DNA of 64,000 nucleotides from Massilia terrae (GCF_024753145.1 NZ_JANUGU010000001.1:310001-374000); one strand, 5' to 3'. Positions 9,841 through 19,739 are shown, counted from the first letter of the stretch. Numbers and translations: made by a program. The notes: a model not told the origin generated them from the letters alone.

Positions 9841-10944
9841 ATGGGAACGCTTTACACGCGGCCGTATGGCTTCCAGATCCGCGTGACCCACAAGCTCCTG
9901 CCGAAGGATTTGTGGGCCACCTTCGACACGCGCTACGCGGCCGAAGCGTACATGCATCAGCTCGAGGGCCTGTTGGCACAAGGCATCGTGCCGCAGGCGC
10001 TGCTCGAGCGCGCCAGCCCGAAACAGGAGATCTGGACGGTGCGGCGCTGTGTGCTCGAATACTTGAAGCACAACCCCGTCCCACTGTCCGACCAAAAACT
10101 GCTCGACACCGCCCTGCCTGGCGTGGCGACGCTGGCGACCTCGGCGCTCAACTACGAATGGGCAGAGGCGTGGATCGTTGAGATGAAACGGGTCCAGCGA
10201 TTGGCGCCGTCGACGATCCGGCACCGCCACGGTGCACTAGCGCGTTGCTTTGACTGGATGCTGCGCAAGCATCCCGAGATCATGGCGCAGAATCCACTAC
10301 GCCTCCTGAAGCGCGGGTTTGCGACCTACACGGACGCTGATGCCGAAGCGCTCTCCAAGAGCGGGCTGGAGGTTCGCGTCGACGAGGAGCGTGACCGCCG
10401 GCTATTTCCGGATGAAGAAGCGCGGATCCTATCGCGGCTTGGCGATACGCTCGACGAACGTGTGTTCTTTGAACTCGCTCGCGATACCGCGATGCGCATG
10501 CGCGAGTGTTACACGCTAGACATTGGCCAGGTCATCCTCGCGCAACGGACCATCCACCTAGACCGAACAAAGAATGGCGACAGACGCCAAGTGCCGTTGC
10601 CGAGTCCGACAGTCGGATTGCTGGCAGATTATATCGAGTCGCAGAAAGCGGCGATCGCGGCGCGGGAAGGGCGATTGTTCCCGTTCTGGTGCGGCGACAG
10701 GAACGAGGCTATTCTCGACCAGGTCACGCGCGACCTGTCGCGGGCCTACGCCCAAATCTTCGAGGCTGCCGGCGTGGCGGACTTTCGCTTCCACGACCTA
10801 CGGCACGAGGCGACGTGCAGGCTGTTCCAGCGGACGACGTTACGCGACACCGAAATCGCGAAGATCACGGGGCACAAGGATCCGCGTCAGCTAAAGCGCT
10901 ACGCGAGCTTGCGCGGCAGCGACCTCGCGTCGCAGTTATGGTGA
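9841..10944 (+). CDS. Tyrosine recombinase (phage-type integrase)
   Basis: This 367-residue site-specific recombinase probably integrates or excises the adjacent mobile segment at tRNA-Cys. The N-terminal SAM-like core-binding region spans about residues 90-190. Catalytic residues are in place: Arg in AMRMREC (about residue 220), Lys in RTKNGDRRQVPL (about 244), the HDLRHE box (about 317), His in ITGHKD (about 342) and the Tyr nucleophile in RYASLRG (about 353). It looks intact. The ATG at 9841 follows closely spaced repeats. The 3' end overlaps the convergent HTH gene by nine bases. Confidence 0.9.
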   Translation: MGTLYTRPYGFQIRVTHKLLPKDLWATFDTRYAAEAYMHQLEGLLAQGIVPQALLERASPKQEIWTVRRCVLEYLKHNPVPLSDQKLLDTALPGVATLATSALNYEWAEAWIVEMKRVQRLAPSTIRHRHGALARCFDWMLRKHPEIMAQNPLRLLKRGFATYTDADAEALSKSGLEVRVDEERDRRLFPDEEARILSRLGDTLDERVFFELARDTAMRMRECYTLDIGQVILAQRTIHLDRTKNGDRRQVPLPSPTVGLLADYIESQKAAIAAREGRLFPFWCGDRNEAILDQVTRDLSRAYAQIFEAAGVADFRFHDLRHEATCRLFQRTTLRDTEIAKITGHKDPRQLKRYASLRGSDLASQLW

Positions 10945-11283
10945 CGTCGTGTGTGAAGTTATCGCGGGCAGCGCTGGAAGTTCGGTGCGTCGCCGACGCG
11001 GCCGGTGATCGAGCAAAACTCCGACGGGCTTTTGCTTGGCTGGCGAACCGTCCTGTTCCGTTGCGCGATCAGTCTTGGCGTGCGCGGCCCGCCGAACGGC
11101 GGTGTCCCGCGCGATCCGCTGGCGCAGGAAGGCCAACGCGTCCTCCCTGAGAAATATCCACCCCTTGCCGATGCGTGTGCCCGGCAGTTCGCCCGTGCGC
11201 GCATACTGGGCAACCGTCTCCGGTTCCGCGCCGAACAGAGCGGCGACGCCGTCCAGGTCTAGCGTTTCCCCTGCGTTGCTCAC
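10936..11283 (-). CDS. HTH_17/excisionase-like DNA-binding protein
   Basis: This small protein (115 aa) has an N-terminal MerR/AlpA-like winged helix (about residues 6-56: LDGVAALFGAEPETVAQYAR, then a WIFLREDALAFL strand-helix), the fold of excisionases and recombination directionality factors. The C-terminal half is Arg/Lys/Pro-rich and low complexity. The start is GTG behind GAGGGGGAT. It is convergent with and slightly overlaps the integrase gene. Directly upstream lies a cluster of GTTGAC half-sites (11295-11314) that could be its own operator. Role as Xis or as a repressor is inferred. Confidence 0.7.
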   Translation of the reverse strand: MSNAGETLDLDGVAALFGAEPETVAQYARTGELPGTRIGKGWIFLREDALAFLRQRIARDTAVRRAAHAKTDRATEQDGSPAKQKPVGVLLDHRPRRRRTELPALPAITSHTTSP

Positions 11284-11294
11284 CGATCCCCCTC

Positions 11295-11314
11295 GTCAAC
11301 GTTGACATGTCAAC
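11295..11314. promoter_or_regulatory. GTCAAC/GTTGAC operator-like cluster
   Basis: The stretch reads GTCAAC-GTTGAC-AT-GTCAAC. It contains two overlapping perfect palindromes, GTCAACGTTGAC (11295-11306) and GTTGACATGTCAAC (11301-11314). It begins 12 bases upstream of the GTG start of the small HTH gene. The GTTGAC core also appears twice upstream of int. Confidence 0.55.
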
Positions 11315-11539
11315 ATTGCCATCTTTGCACGTCGTTCGCTTCGCGAAAGCGCAAAAGGCTCGCCCGTCTTAGCCCAGCGCTGACGCGCTCGGCTCCCGCC
11401 AGGCCACAGCACGCCCAGCACGGCATTCCTCCGCGCTGCTCCGACCCGGCATGCTGCTCGCTAGGCGGCCGCCGCGTTGCGGCGCGGTTGCGGTGCGTCG
11501 CGTTAGTGTTTTCACGTAGCCTAGATATGGAAACAAACC

Positions 11540-12143
11540 ATGCACGGAGCCTCAGTGGAAAACGCACCACCAGAGCCGCTGTTTGATTTCGAGGATAACG
11601 GGGGGCGTATTTGCGCCACGTACAATCAATGAACTGCTGGGTTGGATAAATACCGAGGTCTCGTTCTCGTCACGGCTCCAAGGAACGCCAAGCAATGTGG
11701 CTCGTTCACGGATAGACCAAGGCCTGGCTCCTCTACGTCAAGTGGCTGACGCCGCAACCGAAGCGAAAAACTTGGTGAACAGCAACCCTAACGATTCACG
11801 TGCTCGAATTAGCGAGGCCCGCAGCTTGCTTGAGACCGTATTTCGCGACAAGCACCTGCGTAGTTCGGCTCGCCGACGCCGGAGTCGGCGGAGCACTTCG
11901 CGGAGTTCGCGTAAGTCTCCTGTCGGACAGCAGAAGCGAAGGGGAATTTTTGTGAGCGCACGCCCACGAAAACGTGGATACCCCGGGCCACGGCTCGCCC
12001 AGCACGGCGTGCATGTGCTGCGCTCCAGCCCGCCATGCTCGGCTGACGGCACGGCGGTTGCCGCGGCAGGGGAGGGGGCTCGCGCTGCGCACTCGCCCGC
12101 GCGAGCCAACCTAACGACGCCCACTGGCCGGGTACGAATTTAG
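11540..12143 (+). pseudogene. Possible frameshifted hypothetical ORF in GC-rich filler
   Basis: The stretch 11,284-12,159 has no confident gene. One candidate starts at ATG 11540 (MHGASVENAPPEPLFDFEDN) and stops after a G6 run at 11600-11605. In the frame one base on, a protein-like reading follows (VFAPRTINELLGWINTEVSF...) up to about 11,870. Joined across the G-run they would form one ORF, so a frameshift or sequencing indel is possible. Beyond 11,870 the reading turns Arg/Ser-rich and looks non-coding. I do not recognise the product. Two GC-rich segments near 11,412 and 12,000 share CGCCCAGCACGGC. Confidence 0.3.
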
Positions 12144-12159
12144 CGATGTTCGGCGAGCG

Positions 12160-14514
12160 CTACTTTACCAAGTGCGGTAAGTCGGCGTCTGACCAGGATG
12201 GGCCAATGATTTTGGCAGGAGAATGACCGAGCTCTGGATAAATTGAATAAATTACGTCTAGGTCTGCATTGCTGATATTTCGGTTCTGTGAGCCGAGAAG
12301 ATAGTACTCGATTGAGGCCGGATCATTGTTAGTGCCGAGTCCGAGAATATGGCCGATCTCGTGCATTGCGACTTGTTTTAGTGTCGCATCAGTACCGTTG
12401 TAGGAAAAATTACCGTCTCCGGTTGGGGTCAGCAACACATCCGAAGGTTTATCGAGCTGGATCAATGCGCCTGCCTTCATCCTTCCATTTTCAGCATTAA
12501 AACTCGTTGCCCCAAGCAAATTTGTATCCCGATTGTTAAGGTTAGAGAATTCAATCGAAACATCCGCAAAGCTGCCATCTTTTACCTGTTGAAAGTGGAT
12601 GCCGGTTGCTTGCGTCCATGCATTAAAGGCGTCAATGATTGCGGCTTGGTACTTTGGACTAACCTTGTTTTCGCCGTTTCCAGGAGGCAAGTCGAATGAC
12701 CACGTAATCGTTGTGCTATCCCATCGCGTACCGGTTACGGTTGTATGGGCATCGGTATTGATAATATACTGCAATTGCTTTAGCGCGACGGCCGCCGCGT
12801 TGCTGTCGAGCGGATTCGCTGATTCTTTCATTAAGTCAATTACGGGAGAGTCGCCGGATTTGATCTTTTCCGTTACCGACTTGCTGTTCCCTCCGAAGCC
12901 CCAGAAATAATAGTAATTCTCTGCGGGCGCCCCGCCTTGGCTGCTTGTTGAATAGGTGATATAGACCGTTGAGGTTGAGTCGTAAATCCACACATATTGA
13001 TACTGCCCCTGGGCATAGACGTTGGCGTGGGGCGCGTAATCGTTCACCTTGTTGCCAGTTCCGCTGCTATACACTACATCGCCGGTATCTCGTATGTTTA
13101 CCAAGTTGTTTGTGCCGTTCTGGTATATCGTACTATTGTAATCCCACATGTCCAGTTGACTATGATCCCCGTTCATATAGTATTTTTCGTTGGCAGAATT
13201 GTCCGTCCAAACATATGAGTTTGACTGAATGTAAACAGCCCTCGACGACACTGTTGGGCTGATCCCATAGTCACCGTTGCTTATGTTGACACTGCTATTA
13301 TCCAGTACTGTAATCGTACCAATTTCATTGGAGATTGTTATATCGCCGCCGGATGAGGTATTTCCGCCAATTGTCGAAGTTCCGTTCGTTCCCGCCCATA
13401 CATTTGATCCTGAAGAGATATTGTGCTCATGATACTCGACGCTGTGACCCAAGATGCCTACGTTATCGCCCCCCCATGAGTCCACGTGAGTAACTCCACC
13501 AATTCCCTGACCAATAATGTTGAGGCGGCTGTCGTTGAGCAATTTGACGTTGGCTCCGTACGAGTTGACGGTGATGAGTTGGGAGTCAGGTGAAACCTGA
13601 CCATTTGCCCCGACCCAAAGAGTCGACCCCTGCCCAGCGTTCACGGTAAATCCACCACCTTCCAAAGTGGCGGTTATACCGTTGGCAACATATACAGTAG
13701 TGTTCGGATTCGAAATGTACATGCTGCAATCACGGTCAACCGTAATCACATCGCTGCCGTCCGCGTTGTGGACAATACACTCCTCGTAATGCCCATCTTT
13801 ATCCATGTCCATTAAGTCGACACTTGACGACGCTGGGGCGGGCTTCGCGCCGGGGTGGTTTGCGACATTCTGGGCGTAATAAAAATCCCAATAGTTGCCT
13901 TTGCCACCACTAACAGTCGCGGTTCCTTGTAAGTTCCCAGCCATGCCGGAAAGATAAACCTTGCGTTGATCCGGGGTTAGCGTGGGATACTGTGCGTCTT
14001 CAGCGTACATTCCTACGACTACCGCGCTCGTCGCGCGAACGCCAGAATCAATTCCGCCGTTAGAAATTAGCTCTTTCCTCACCAGAAAATTATTATATGT
14101 GGCCTCCCCTTCTCCATATAGCTGGAGGGCCGTCAAGCTTGTGAGGTACCCAGGATCGGTGGGATGAAGGGCGTTTTCCATAGCGAGGTCGTTCGGAGCA
14201 TTTTCGTAATGCCCCAATTCGTGCGACATCACTGCTGCGAACTCCCCTTCCGGAGCAATATAGTCTCCGCCTCCACTTTGATTCGCGGAATAAGTAGTCT
14301 TTCCATTGGCCCAGTTTTCATTTAAATCTAACCATATATGAACTTTGCCACCTGCGAACTGTGTGTACGTGCCATTGCCTGAGCTATCACTGAGCGGCAA
14401 TGCCTTATTTTGCAAAACATCGTTATTATAATCAACGAATTGTTGGGCCAATAGTGGGGATTTGTTAACATTATCAATCATCCCCTGCGTGATTTTAGAA
14501 CTTATTTCGGCGAA
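12160..14514 (-). pseudogene. 5'-truncated matrixin-like metallopeptidase with beta-solenoid-like middle
   Basis: About 784 residues remain of a probably secreted metallopeptidase. An N-proximal zinc motif (MSHELGHYEN, near base 14,220) and a C-terminal matrixin-type motif (HEIGHILGLGTNND, near 12,355) flank a long Asn/Gly/Ser/Thr-rich region. That region has recurring strand-turn units, such as NGDHSQLDMWDYNSTIYQN, consistent with a beta-solenoid. At the third zinc-ligand position of the C-terminal HExxHxxGxxH/D motif a Thr is present. No signal peptide, ribosome site or credible start exists: the frame runs upstream into a shadow of the WS/DGAT gene. The gene is visibly AT-richer than its surroundings, which suggests foreign origin. 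Confidence 0.75.
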
Positions 14515-15794
14515 ATCTGGCCGGCGTAACTGAGGATGCTCACGCCGAGGCCGATACCGCCGGACTGCGGAACCCAAAACATTTGGCGTGCTATGCGTTG
14601 CCCGGCCAGATAGCGTGCCTGGTCCGCACCGTGCACATTGGTCACGATGATGCTTGCGTTGGCTGCGAGCGTCTCCAGCAAGCGTTCCTTCAGGGATTCC
14701 GATGCAAGGCCCATCGCGGCCAGGATGCCCAAGGCGACGAGAGGCTGTTGTGACCGTTTCAGATCGGACATGCGGCGCTTGACCTCGGCGACCCGTTGAA
14801 CCGGATTCTCGATGCCGACCGGGAGGTCGAGAAACACCATGCCGAACCTGTTCCCCAAGTCGTGGACCGGGCCCGGCGGCCGGAGATTGACGGGTACCAA
14901 GGCGCGCAGCTCGAGACCATCGACCTGCTCGCCACGATCCTGCAACCACGCGCGAAGCACGCCTGCAAGACAAGCGACAAGGAGGTCGTTCACGCTGCAT
15001 CCAAATACACGGCATACCGCTTTGACCTCGTCGAGCGCCAAGGGGGCGGCCCAGGCCACGCGCTTAGTCACGCCGAGTTCGCCCTTGAGACTGGTGTTTG
15101 CGTCAGGCATCATGGCCGCGATCACGCCTGCCTGGTACAGCAGGTCAACGGCGCTTGCCGCGGCCGCAGCGGTACGGCGTGGCGAGGCCAGCAGGGCAGA
15201 ACCCGTGTCGGCCAAGTCGAGCGTGGCACGTAAGGCATCGCCCGCAGTTTCGGCGACAACGCCAAGAATGCGCTCCCATGAGGTACGCCTTGGTGCCGGA
15301 ACGAGGTCGCCCTGCGCCGCATGCGGGTGTGCCGGATCCAGGTCCGTTATCGCGTCGACAACATGGAGCAGGGCGAAACCGTCGCCATAGCAGTGGTGGA
15401 TTCGCAGGATCAGGGCACTGGCGTTTGCCCTCTGCGCCAAATGGAATTGCCACATTGGCTTATGAGGATCGAGGGCAGTGCTGACCAGATCGCCCAACAG
15501 TTCTTCCAGCGCGTCGCGGCCAGGGCGCAGGGCGACGAGCTGCACGTGCCAATCGAGTTCGAAATGGGGGTCTGGTTCCCAGCAAGGGGACTCGGCCGGG
15601 CCGCCGACGCGCTGGAGGAAGCGGTGAAAGCAGAGCATGCGCGCAGCGATCACATCGCGCAGCCGGTCGATGTCGACACGGTGCTCGAACATCATCATTC
15701 CGCATATCATCATCAGGTTGGTCGGGCGATCCATGCGCAGCCACGCGATGTCAACGACCGACATCGACTCCCGTGGCGCGCGGGCTTGTGACAT
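14502..15794 (-). pseudogene. Wax ester synthase/diacylglycerol acyltransferase, 3'-truncated
   Basis: WS/DGAT enzymes esterify fatty alcohols or diacylglycerol with acyl-CoA to make wax esters or triacylglycerol. The active-site HHxxxDG is present (HHCYGDG, about residue 133). The second conserved block is also there (LVPVNLRPPGPVHDLGNRFG), as is the C-terminal VPQSGGIGLGVSILSYAGQ. The reading then ends abruptly at ISPK, about 40 residues before the usual family end, exactly where the unrelated metallopeptidase sequence begins. Activity is therefore doubtful. ATG 15794 shares a base with the upstream reductase stop (TGATG), so it was the last gene of a GMC-reductase-WS operon. Confidence 0.8.
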
Positions 15795-17773
15795 CACAGG
15801 TGTACTCCCCGCAGCAGGTGTTGGATTGCGCGCAGCTCGGCCGATACGGCAGGTTGACCGTCGTGCGCAAGGCCCTCGGACTCTGACGACATGCGGTAGG
15901 CGGCGTTCATGATGATCTGTGCTACGCGCGGCGCAGCTAGCTGAACGCCTATGCCGGCCAGGCCGACATCGGTTGCGATGCGTGCCGGACGGTCGACGAT
16001 GGCCTGAACCACAAGGTCGGCGGCGGCTTCGGGAGCGAGTGCCGGGACATCCCGGTATGCCTCGGTTGGTGCAATCATTGGGGTCCGCACCAGCGGCATG
16101 TTAATCGTGGTGAACGCAATGTCCAAGTCCGCGTATTCGGCGGCGGCGCAATAGGACCACGCTTCCAGCGCCGCCTTGGACGCAACGTAAGCCGCAAAGC
16201 GGGGTGGATTGGTCAGCACGCCGATTGAGGAAATGTTGATGATGTGACCGGCACCTTGCGCCACCATGGCGGGCAAGAGTCCGAGAGCCATTCGAAGCGC
16301 ACCGAAGTAGTTGACCTGTATCATGCGTTCGAAGTCATGCAGGCGGTCGTAACTTTGGTCGATCGAACGTCGAATGGAACGTCCGGCATTGTTGATCAAC
16401 ACGTCCACGCGACCATGTTCTGACAACAGCAGCTCGATGAACCGCTGGCTGTCAGCGGTGTCTGCGAGGTCGGCCCGATAGGGAAGCACGTCAAAGCCCC
16501 GGGCCTGGACCTGGGAGCGAGCGGCCTCCAGCTTGGCCTCGTCTCGTCCGCAGATCAGCGTGGTGGCGCCAGCGGCCGCCAGCCGGTGTGCGGTGGCGAG
16601 ACCTATTCCCGAAGAGCCTCCGGTCACGAGGACCACTTTGCCGACCAGGCGGGCACGCAGTCTCTGCTCGATGTGTAAGGACGGATCCAGGTGGCGTTCC
16701 CAGTAGTCCCAGACTGGCGCTGCATACTGCTCCAGCGGCGGACACACGATGCTGCTGTCCCGCAGTGCTTCGACTGCCTCGCGGTTGTCAAAACGAGTCG
16801 GCCAGTTGAGCAGCTGCAGGATGTCGTCCGGCAGATCAAATTCCGCCATCAGCGCCCGGTGCAGCTGGTGCATCGGCTGGAGCGTGCCCACTGCATTGCG
16901 CAACCAAGCGGGAAGAAGGCCAAGCAAGGCTGCATTGACACGTAGGCGCAGTGGAGGCGCATGGGCCGCTCGCGCGAACAGATCAAGTACCTGGCCCACG
17001 CGATGGGAAACTGGATTGGTTAAGTGAAAGCAGCGTCCGTCGAGGCCCGGCTTGTGCGCGATCCAAACGAGCGCAGCGACAACGTAGTCGACCGGAACGA
17101 TATTGATGTGTCCGCCCTCGATACCGATGGCCGGCATCCATGGCGGTAATAGGGCGCGCAGCCGTTGGATCAACTTAAAGAAATAGTACGGGCCATCGGC
17201 CTTGTCAGTTTCCCCGGTGCGCGAATCGCCGACGACCAGGCCTGGACGATAGACGCGCCAGGATACGGCGCGACACTGGCGCACAATTTTCTCCCCCGCG
17301 TGTTTCGTGGCGAAATAGGGATGCCAGAGGGCCCCGGCCTCGTCGAACATGTCTTCCCGAAACGTCCCGTCGTACATGCCGGCTGCTGCGACTGAGCTCA
17401 TGTGATGGAAGCATCGCGCATCGAGGGCGACGGCCAACTCCACCGCGTTCCTGGTTCCATCGACATTGGCGGCTACCTGCTGTGCGGCATCGGCGCGCAG
17501 GTCATAGACAGCCGCGAGATGAAAGACGTGATCTATCTGCTTGCGCAGCAAAGTGCGGTCGCTCTCCGACACGCCCAGCAAGGGTTGGAGCAAGTCCCCG
17601 AAAACTGGCGTGGCGCGCGCCGCGCTGACGCCCCAATATCGCCGGGCCGCTGCCAAGGTGTCGGGGCTAGACGCGCGCACGAGGAACCATACTTCGTTTT
17701 CCGGATCTTCGAGCAGCTTGAGCACCAGCCGTTTTCCGATAAAACCAGTAGCACCAGTGACGAAATAGCGCAT
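15794..17773 (-). CDS. Two-domain SDR protein, candidate fatty acyl-CoA reductase
   Basis: This 659-residue protein has two Rossmann domains. The N-terminal extended-SDR domain (GATGFIG at residues 7-13, followed by a long C-terminal lobe to about 370) resembles the thioester-reductase/NAD_binding_4 family. The C-terminal classical SDR has GGSSGIG at about 388, NNAG and a YVASK catalytic pair at about 535. This arrangement and length match the alcohol-forming acyl-CoA reductases of the Marinobacter Maqu_2220/mycobacterial AcrA1 type. Such an enzyme would supply fatty alcohol for the adjoining WS/DGAT. A GGAG lies ten bases before the ATG; the GMC gene ends 18 bases upstream. Confidence 0.75.
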   Translation of the reverse strand: MRYFVTGATGFIGKRLVLKLLEDPENEVWFLVRASSPDTLAAARRYWGVSAARATPVFGDLLQPLLGVSESDRTLLRKQIDHVFHLAAVYDLRADAAQQVAANVDGTRNAVELAVALDARCFHHMSSVAAAGMYDGTFREDMFDEAGALWHPYFATKHAGEKIVRQCRAVSWRVYRPGLVVGDSRTGETDKADGPYYFFKLIQRLRALLPPWMPAIGIEGGHINIVPVDYVVAALVWIAHKPGLDGRCFHLTNPVSHRVGQVLDLFARAAHAPPLRLRVNAALLGLLPAWLRNAVGTLQPMHQLHRALMAEFDLPDDILQLLNWPTRFDNREAVEALRDSSIVCPPLEQYAAPVWDYWERHLDPSLHIEQRLRARLVGKVVLVTGGSSGIGLATAHRLAAAGATTLICGRDEAKLEAARSQVQARGFDVLPYRADLADTADSQRFIELLLSEHGRVDVLINNAGRSIRRSIDQSYDRLHDFERMIQVNYFGALRMALGLLPAMVAQGAGHIINISSIGVLTNPPRFAAYVASKAALEAWSYCAAAEYADLDIAFTTINMPLVRTPMIAPTEAYRDVPALAPEAAADLVVQAIVDRPARIATDVGLAGIGVQLAAPRVAQIIMNAAYRMSSESEGLAHDGQPAVSAELRAIQHLLRGVHL

Positions 17774-17791
17774 GAATGTATTACTCCTCGC

Positions 17792-19495
17792 TCAGAATTT
17801 GGGGGCGGACACAGGCGCGTTGCGCGTCAATCGCGCCCGCGTTGAGAGGACCAGGTCAGCGCCTCTTTCAGCAATCATCATTGTTGGTGCGTTGGTGTTT
17901 CCACCTATTAGCGTGGGCATGACGGAGGCGTCGATGACGCGCAAGCCGTCGACACCGTGGACCCTGAGGTGTTTGTCGACGACGGACATCGGGTCGCATC
18001 CCATCTTGCAAGTGCCAACCGGGTGGTAGATGGTCTCAGCCTTGCGTCGGATGAACCCTTCTACGTCAACGTCCGCCTGGACGTGTGCACCGGGAAAAAT
18101 CTCGACTCCGCGGTATGGATCAAACGCTTTTGCGGCAAGGACGCGGCGGGCGACACGCACACATTCGATCATCGCTCGCATATCAGACGACGCCGCGAGA
18201 TAATTGGGGTCTATCAGCGCCGGCGCGACCGGATCGGCGCTGCGCAGCGTGATGCGGCCGCGGCTGGCGGGACGCAGCGGGCAGGCGTGCAACGCGTACC
18301 CGTGCCCCCACAAAGTGAAGAAGGCGCTGCGCCACGTGCGGGCATGGTTGTCAAGACGCGCAGGCGTGAAGTGAAATTGCATGTCGGGCAAGCCGACGTC
18401 CGGCCCGCTTCTGATGAAACCGCCCGCCTCAGCTGAATTGCTGGTTAGCGCGCCGGACCGGTAAATGCCATATTCGTAGACACGCGCGAGTTGTGCCGGC
18501 AGCGTGGCGAACGACAGCCCGAGTGACACCGGCTGGCGACAACTGTGCACTACCAGGATGTCCAAGTGGTCCTGCAGGTTGTGGCCGACTCCCGGCAGCG
18601 CGTGGCGGAGCGGGATGCCGTGGTGCGCCAAGTGCTGCGGATCGCCGATCCCGGACAGCATTAGCAGCTGCGGCGAGTTGACGGCGCCAGCGGCAAGCAG
18701 CACTTCGCAACGCGCGAAGATATCAATGCTGGCCCTTCCGCGCCGGTAGGACACGCCGACGGCGCGTATGCCGTCGAACAGCACGCGCTCGGCGAGCGCC
18801 CCTGTCACCACTGTCAGGTTTGGACGACCCAAGGCCGGTTGCAGGAACGCGCGCGCAGCGCTCCAGCGCTCACCGTTTTTCTGGGTGACTTCGTAAAGGT
18901 TGACTCCTTCCTGTACCGGCCCATTAAAATCTTCGTTAAACGGAAAGCCCGCCTCGACGGCGGCGGCAACAAAAGCACGCGACAGCACGTTCGGTGAACA
19001 GAGGGGCGTCACGTGAAGCGTTCCGTCGTGGCCGTGGAAGGCCGAACGGCCACCGTCGTGGTGCTCAGCCCGCAAGAAGTACGGCAGCACCTCAGCATAG
19101 CTCCAGCCGGCATTTCCAAGCGCCGCCCAATGATCGTAATCCGCACGATTGCCGCGCGTGTAGATCATGGCATTGGTGGAGCTACTTCCCCCCAGCACCT
19201 TTCCGCGTGGCCAAAACAGGCAACGGCCATCCAGCTCTTGTTGAGGTTGAGTGAAATACTGCCAGTTCAGCTTTTTGCTCATCATTAAATGAACGATGCC
19301 GAGCGGGATCTTGATGAAGGGATTCGAGTCATACGGACCGGCTTCGATGACGCAGACAGTCGAACCGGGATCGGCCGACAGGCGGGCGGCAAGTACACAG
19401 CCCGCTGATCCGCCTCCGACAATAATGTAGTCATATACACGCGGCCCCGGGCTGGTGCTCCCAGATCGCTGCAGTCTTGCAACAGCACGGCCCAC
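17792..19495 (-). CDS. GMC-family FAD-dependent oxidoreductase
   Basis: A flavin alcohol/choline-dehydrogenase-like enzyme (567 aa). The N-terminal dinucleotide-binding motif YIIVGGGSAGCVLAARL, the GMC signature GKVLGGSSSTNAM and the C-terminal active-site blocks HPVGTCKMG and GGNTNAPTMM are all present. The GTG start at 19495 is chosen because AAGGAG lies six bases upstream. A longer reading adds 31 unconvincing residues. It heads an operon with the acyl-CoA reductase and WS/DGAT. The substrate could be a long-chain alcohol (AlkJ-like), by context only. Confidence 0.85.
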   Translation of the reverse strand: MGRAVARLQRSGSTSPGPRVYDYIIVGGGSAGCVLAARLSADPGSTVCVIEAGPYDSNPFIKIPLGIVHLMMSKKLNWQYFTQPQQELDGRCLFWPRGKVLGGSSSTNAMIYTRGNRADYDHWAALGNAGWSYAEVLPYFLRAEHHDGGRSAFHGHDGTLHVTPLCSPNVLSRAFVAAAVEAGFPFNEDFNGPVQEGVNLYEVTQKNGERWSAARAFLQPALGRPNLTVVTGALAERVLFDGIRAVGVSYRRGRASIDIFARCEVLLAAGAVNSPQLLMLSGIGDPQHLAHHGIPLRHALPGVGHNLQDHLDILVVHSCRQPVSLGLSFATLPAQLARVYEYGIYRSGALTSNSAEAGGFIRSGPDVGLPDMQFHFTPARLDNHARTWRSAFFTLWGHGYALHACPLRPASRGRITLRSADPVAPALIDPNYLAASSDMRAMIECVRVARRVLAAKAFDPYRGVEIFPGAHVQADVDVEGFIRRKAETIYHPVGTCKMGCDPMSVVDKHLRVHGVDGLRVIDASVMPTLIGGNTNAPTMMIAERGADLVLSTRARLTRNAPVSAPKF

Positions 19496-19655
19496 GTTTT
19501 GCTCCTTCTGCCGTCGAGATGCCGAATTGACACCGTTGGGATTTGACGTCAGCCCAGATCTCAAAGTATAGCCTTCGATTTCGAGCATTCAACAGGCGGC
19601 GCTTGGCGGGCACGTATGCGCGACCTGAATTGAGCGCACGCGACATTTCTGCGAT

Positions 19656-19696
19656 TTGATATGGATCAAACTTGCAGTGCGGCGCGCAACTACTAT
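19656..19696 (+). promoter_or_regulatory. FNR/ANR-type class II promoter for the acs-pdh operon
   Basis: A perfect TTGAT-N4-ATCAA box (TTGATATGGATCAA, 19656-19669) is followed by a TACTAT -10 (19691-19696). The spacing puts the box centre about 40-41 bases upstream of the expected transcript start near 19,703, the classic activating position for an FNR-family protein. The box also lies 160 bases upstream of the divergent GMC gene and might influence it. Oxygen-responsive control is the inference. Confidence 0.7.
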
Positions 19697-19739
19697 GAAT
19701 TTGGTTTGGCTTGTCCATTACAACCGCGGGACGGTGATC

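Noticed and set aside
11390..12120. Integron-like attC sites around GC-rich palindromic stretches (GCGTTAG near 11,509; ACCTAAC near 12,110)
   Set aside because: Core-site pairs RYYYAAC and GTTRRRY do not occur together at attC spacing on one strand, and no integron integrase is present.
12160..15015. A single 951-residue metallopeptidase starting inside the WS/DGAT gene
   Set aside because: The first ~165 residues are a frame-shadow of WS/DGAT (Arg/Pro/Gly-rich, no signal peptide); the real gene is 5'-truncated at the junction.
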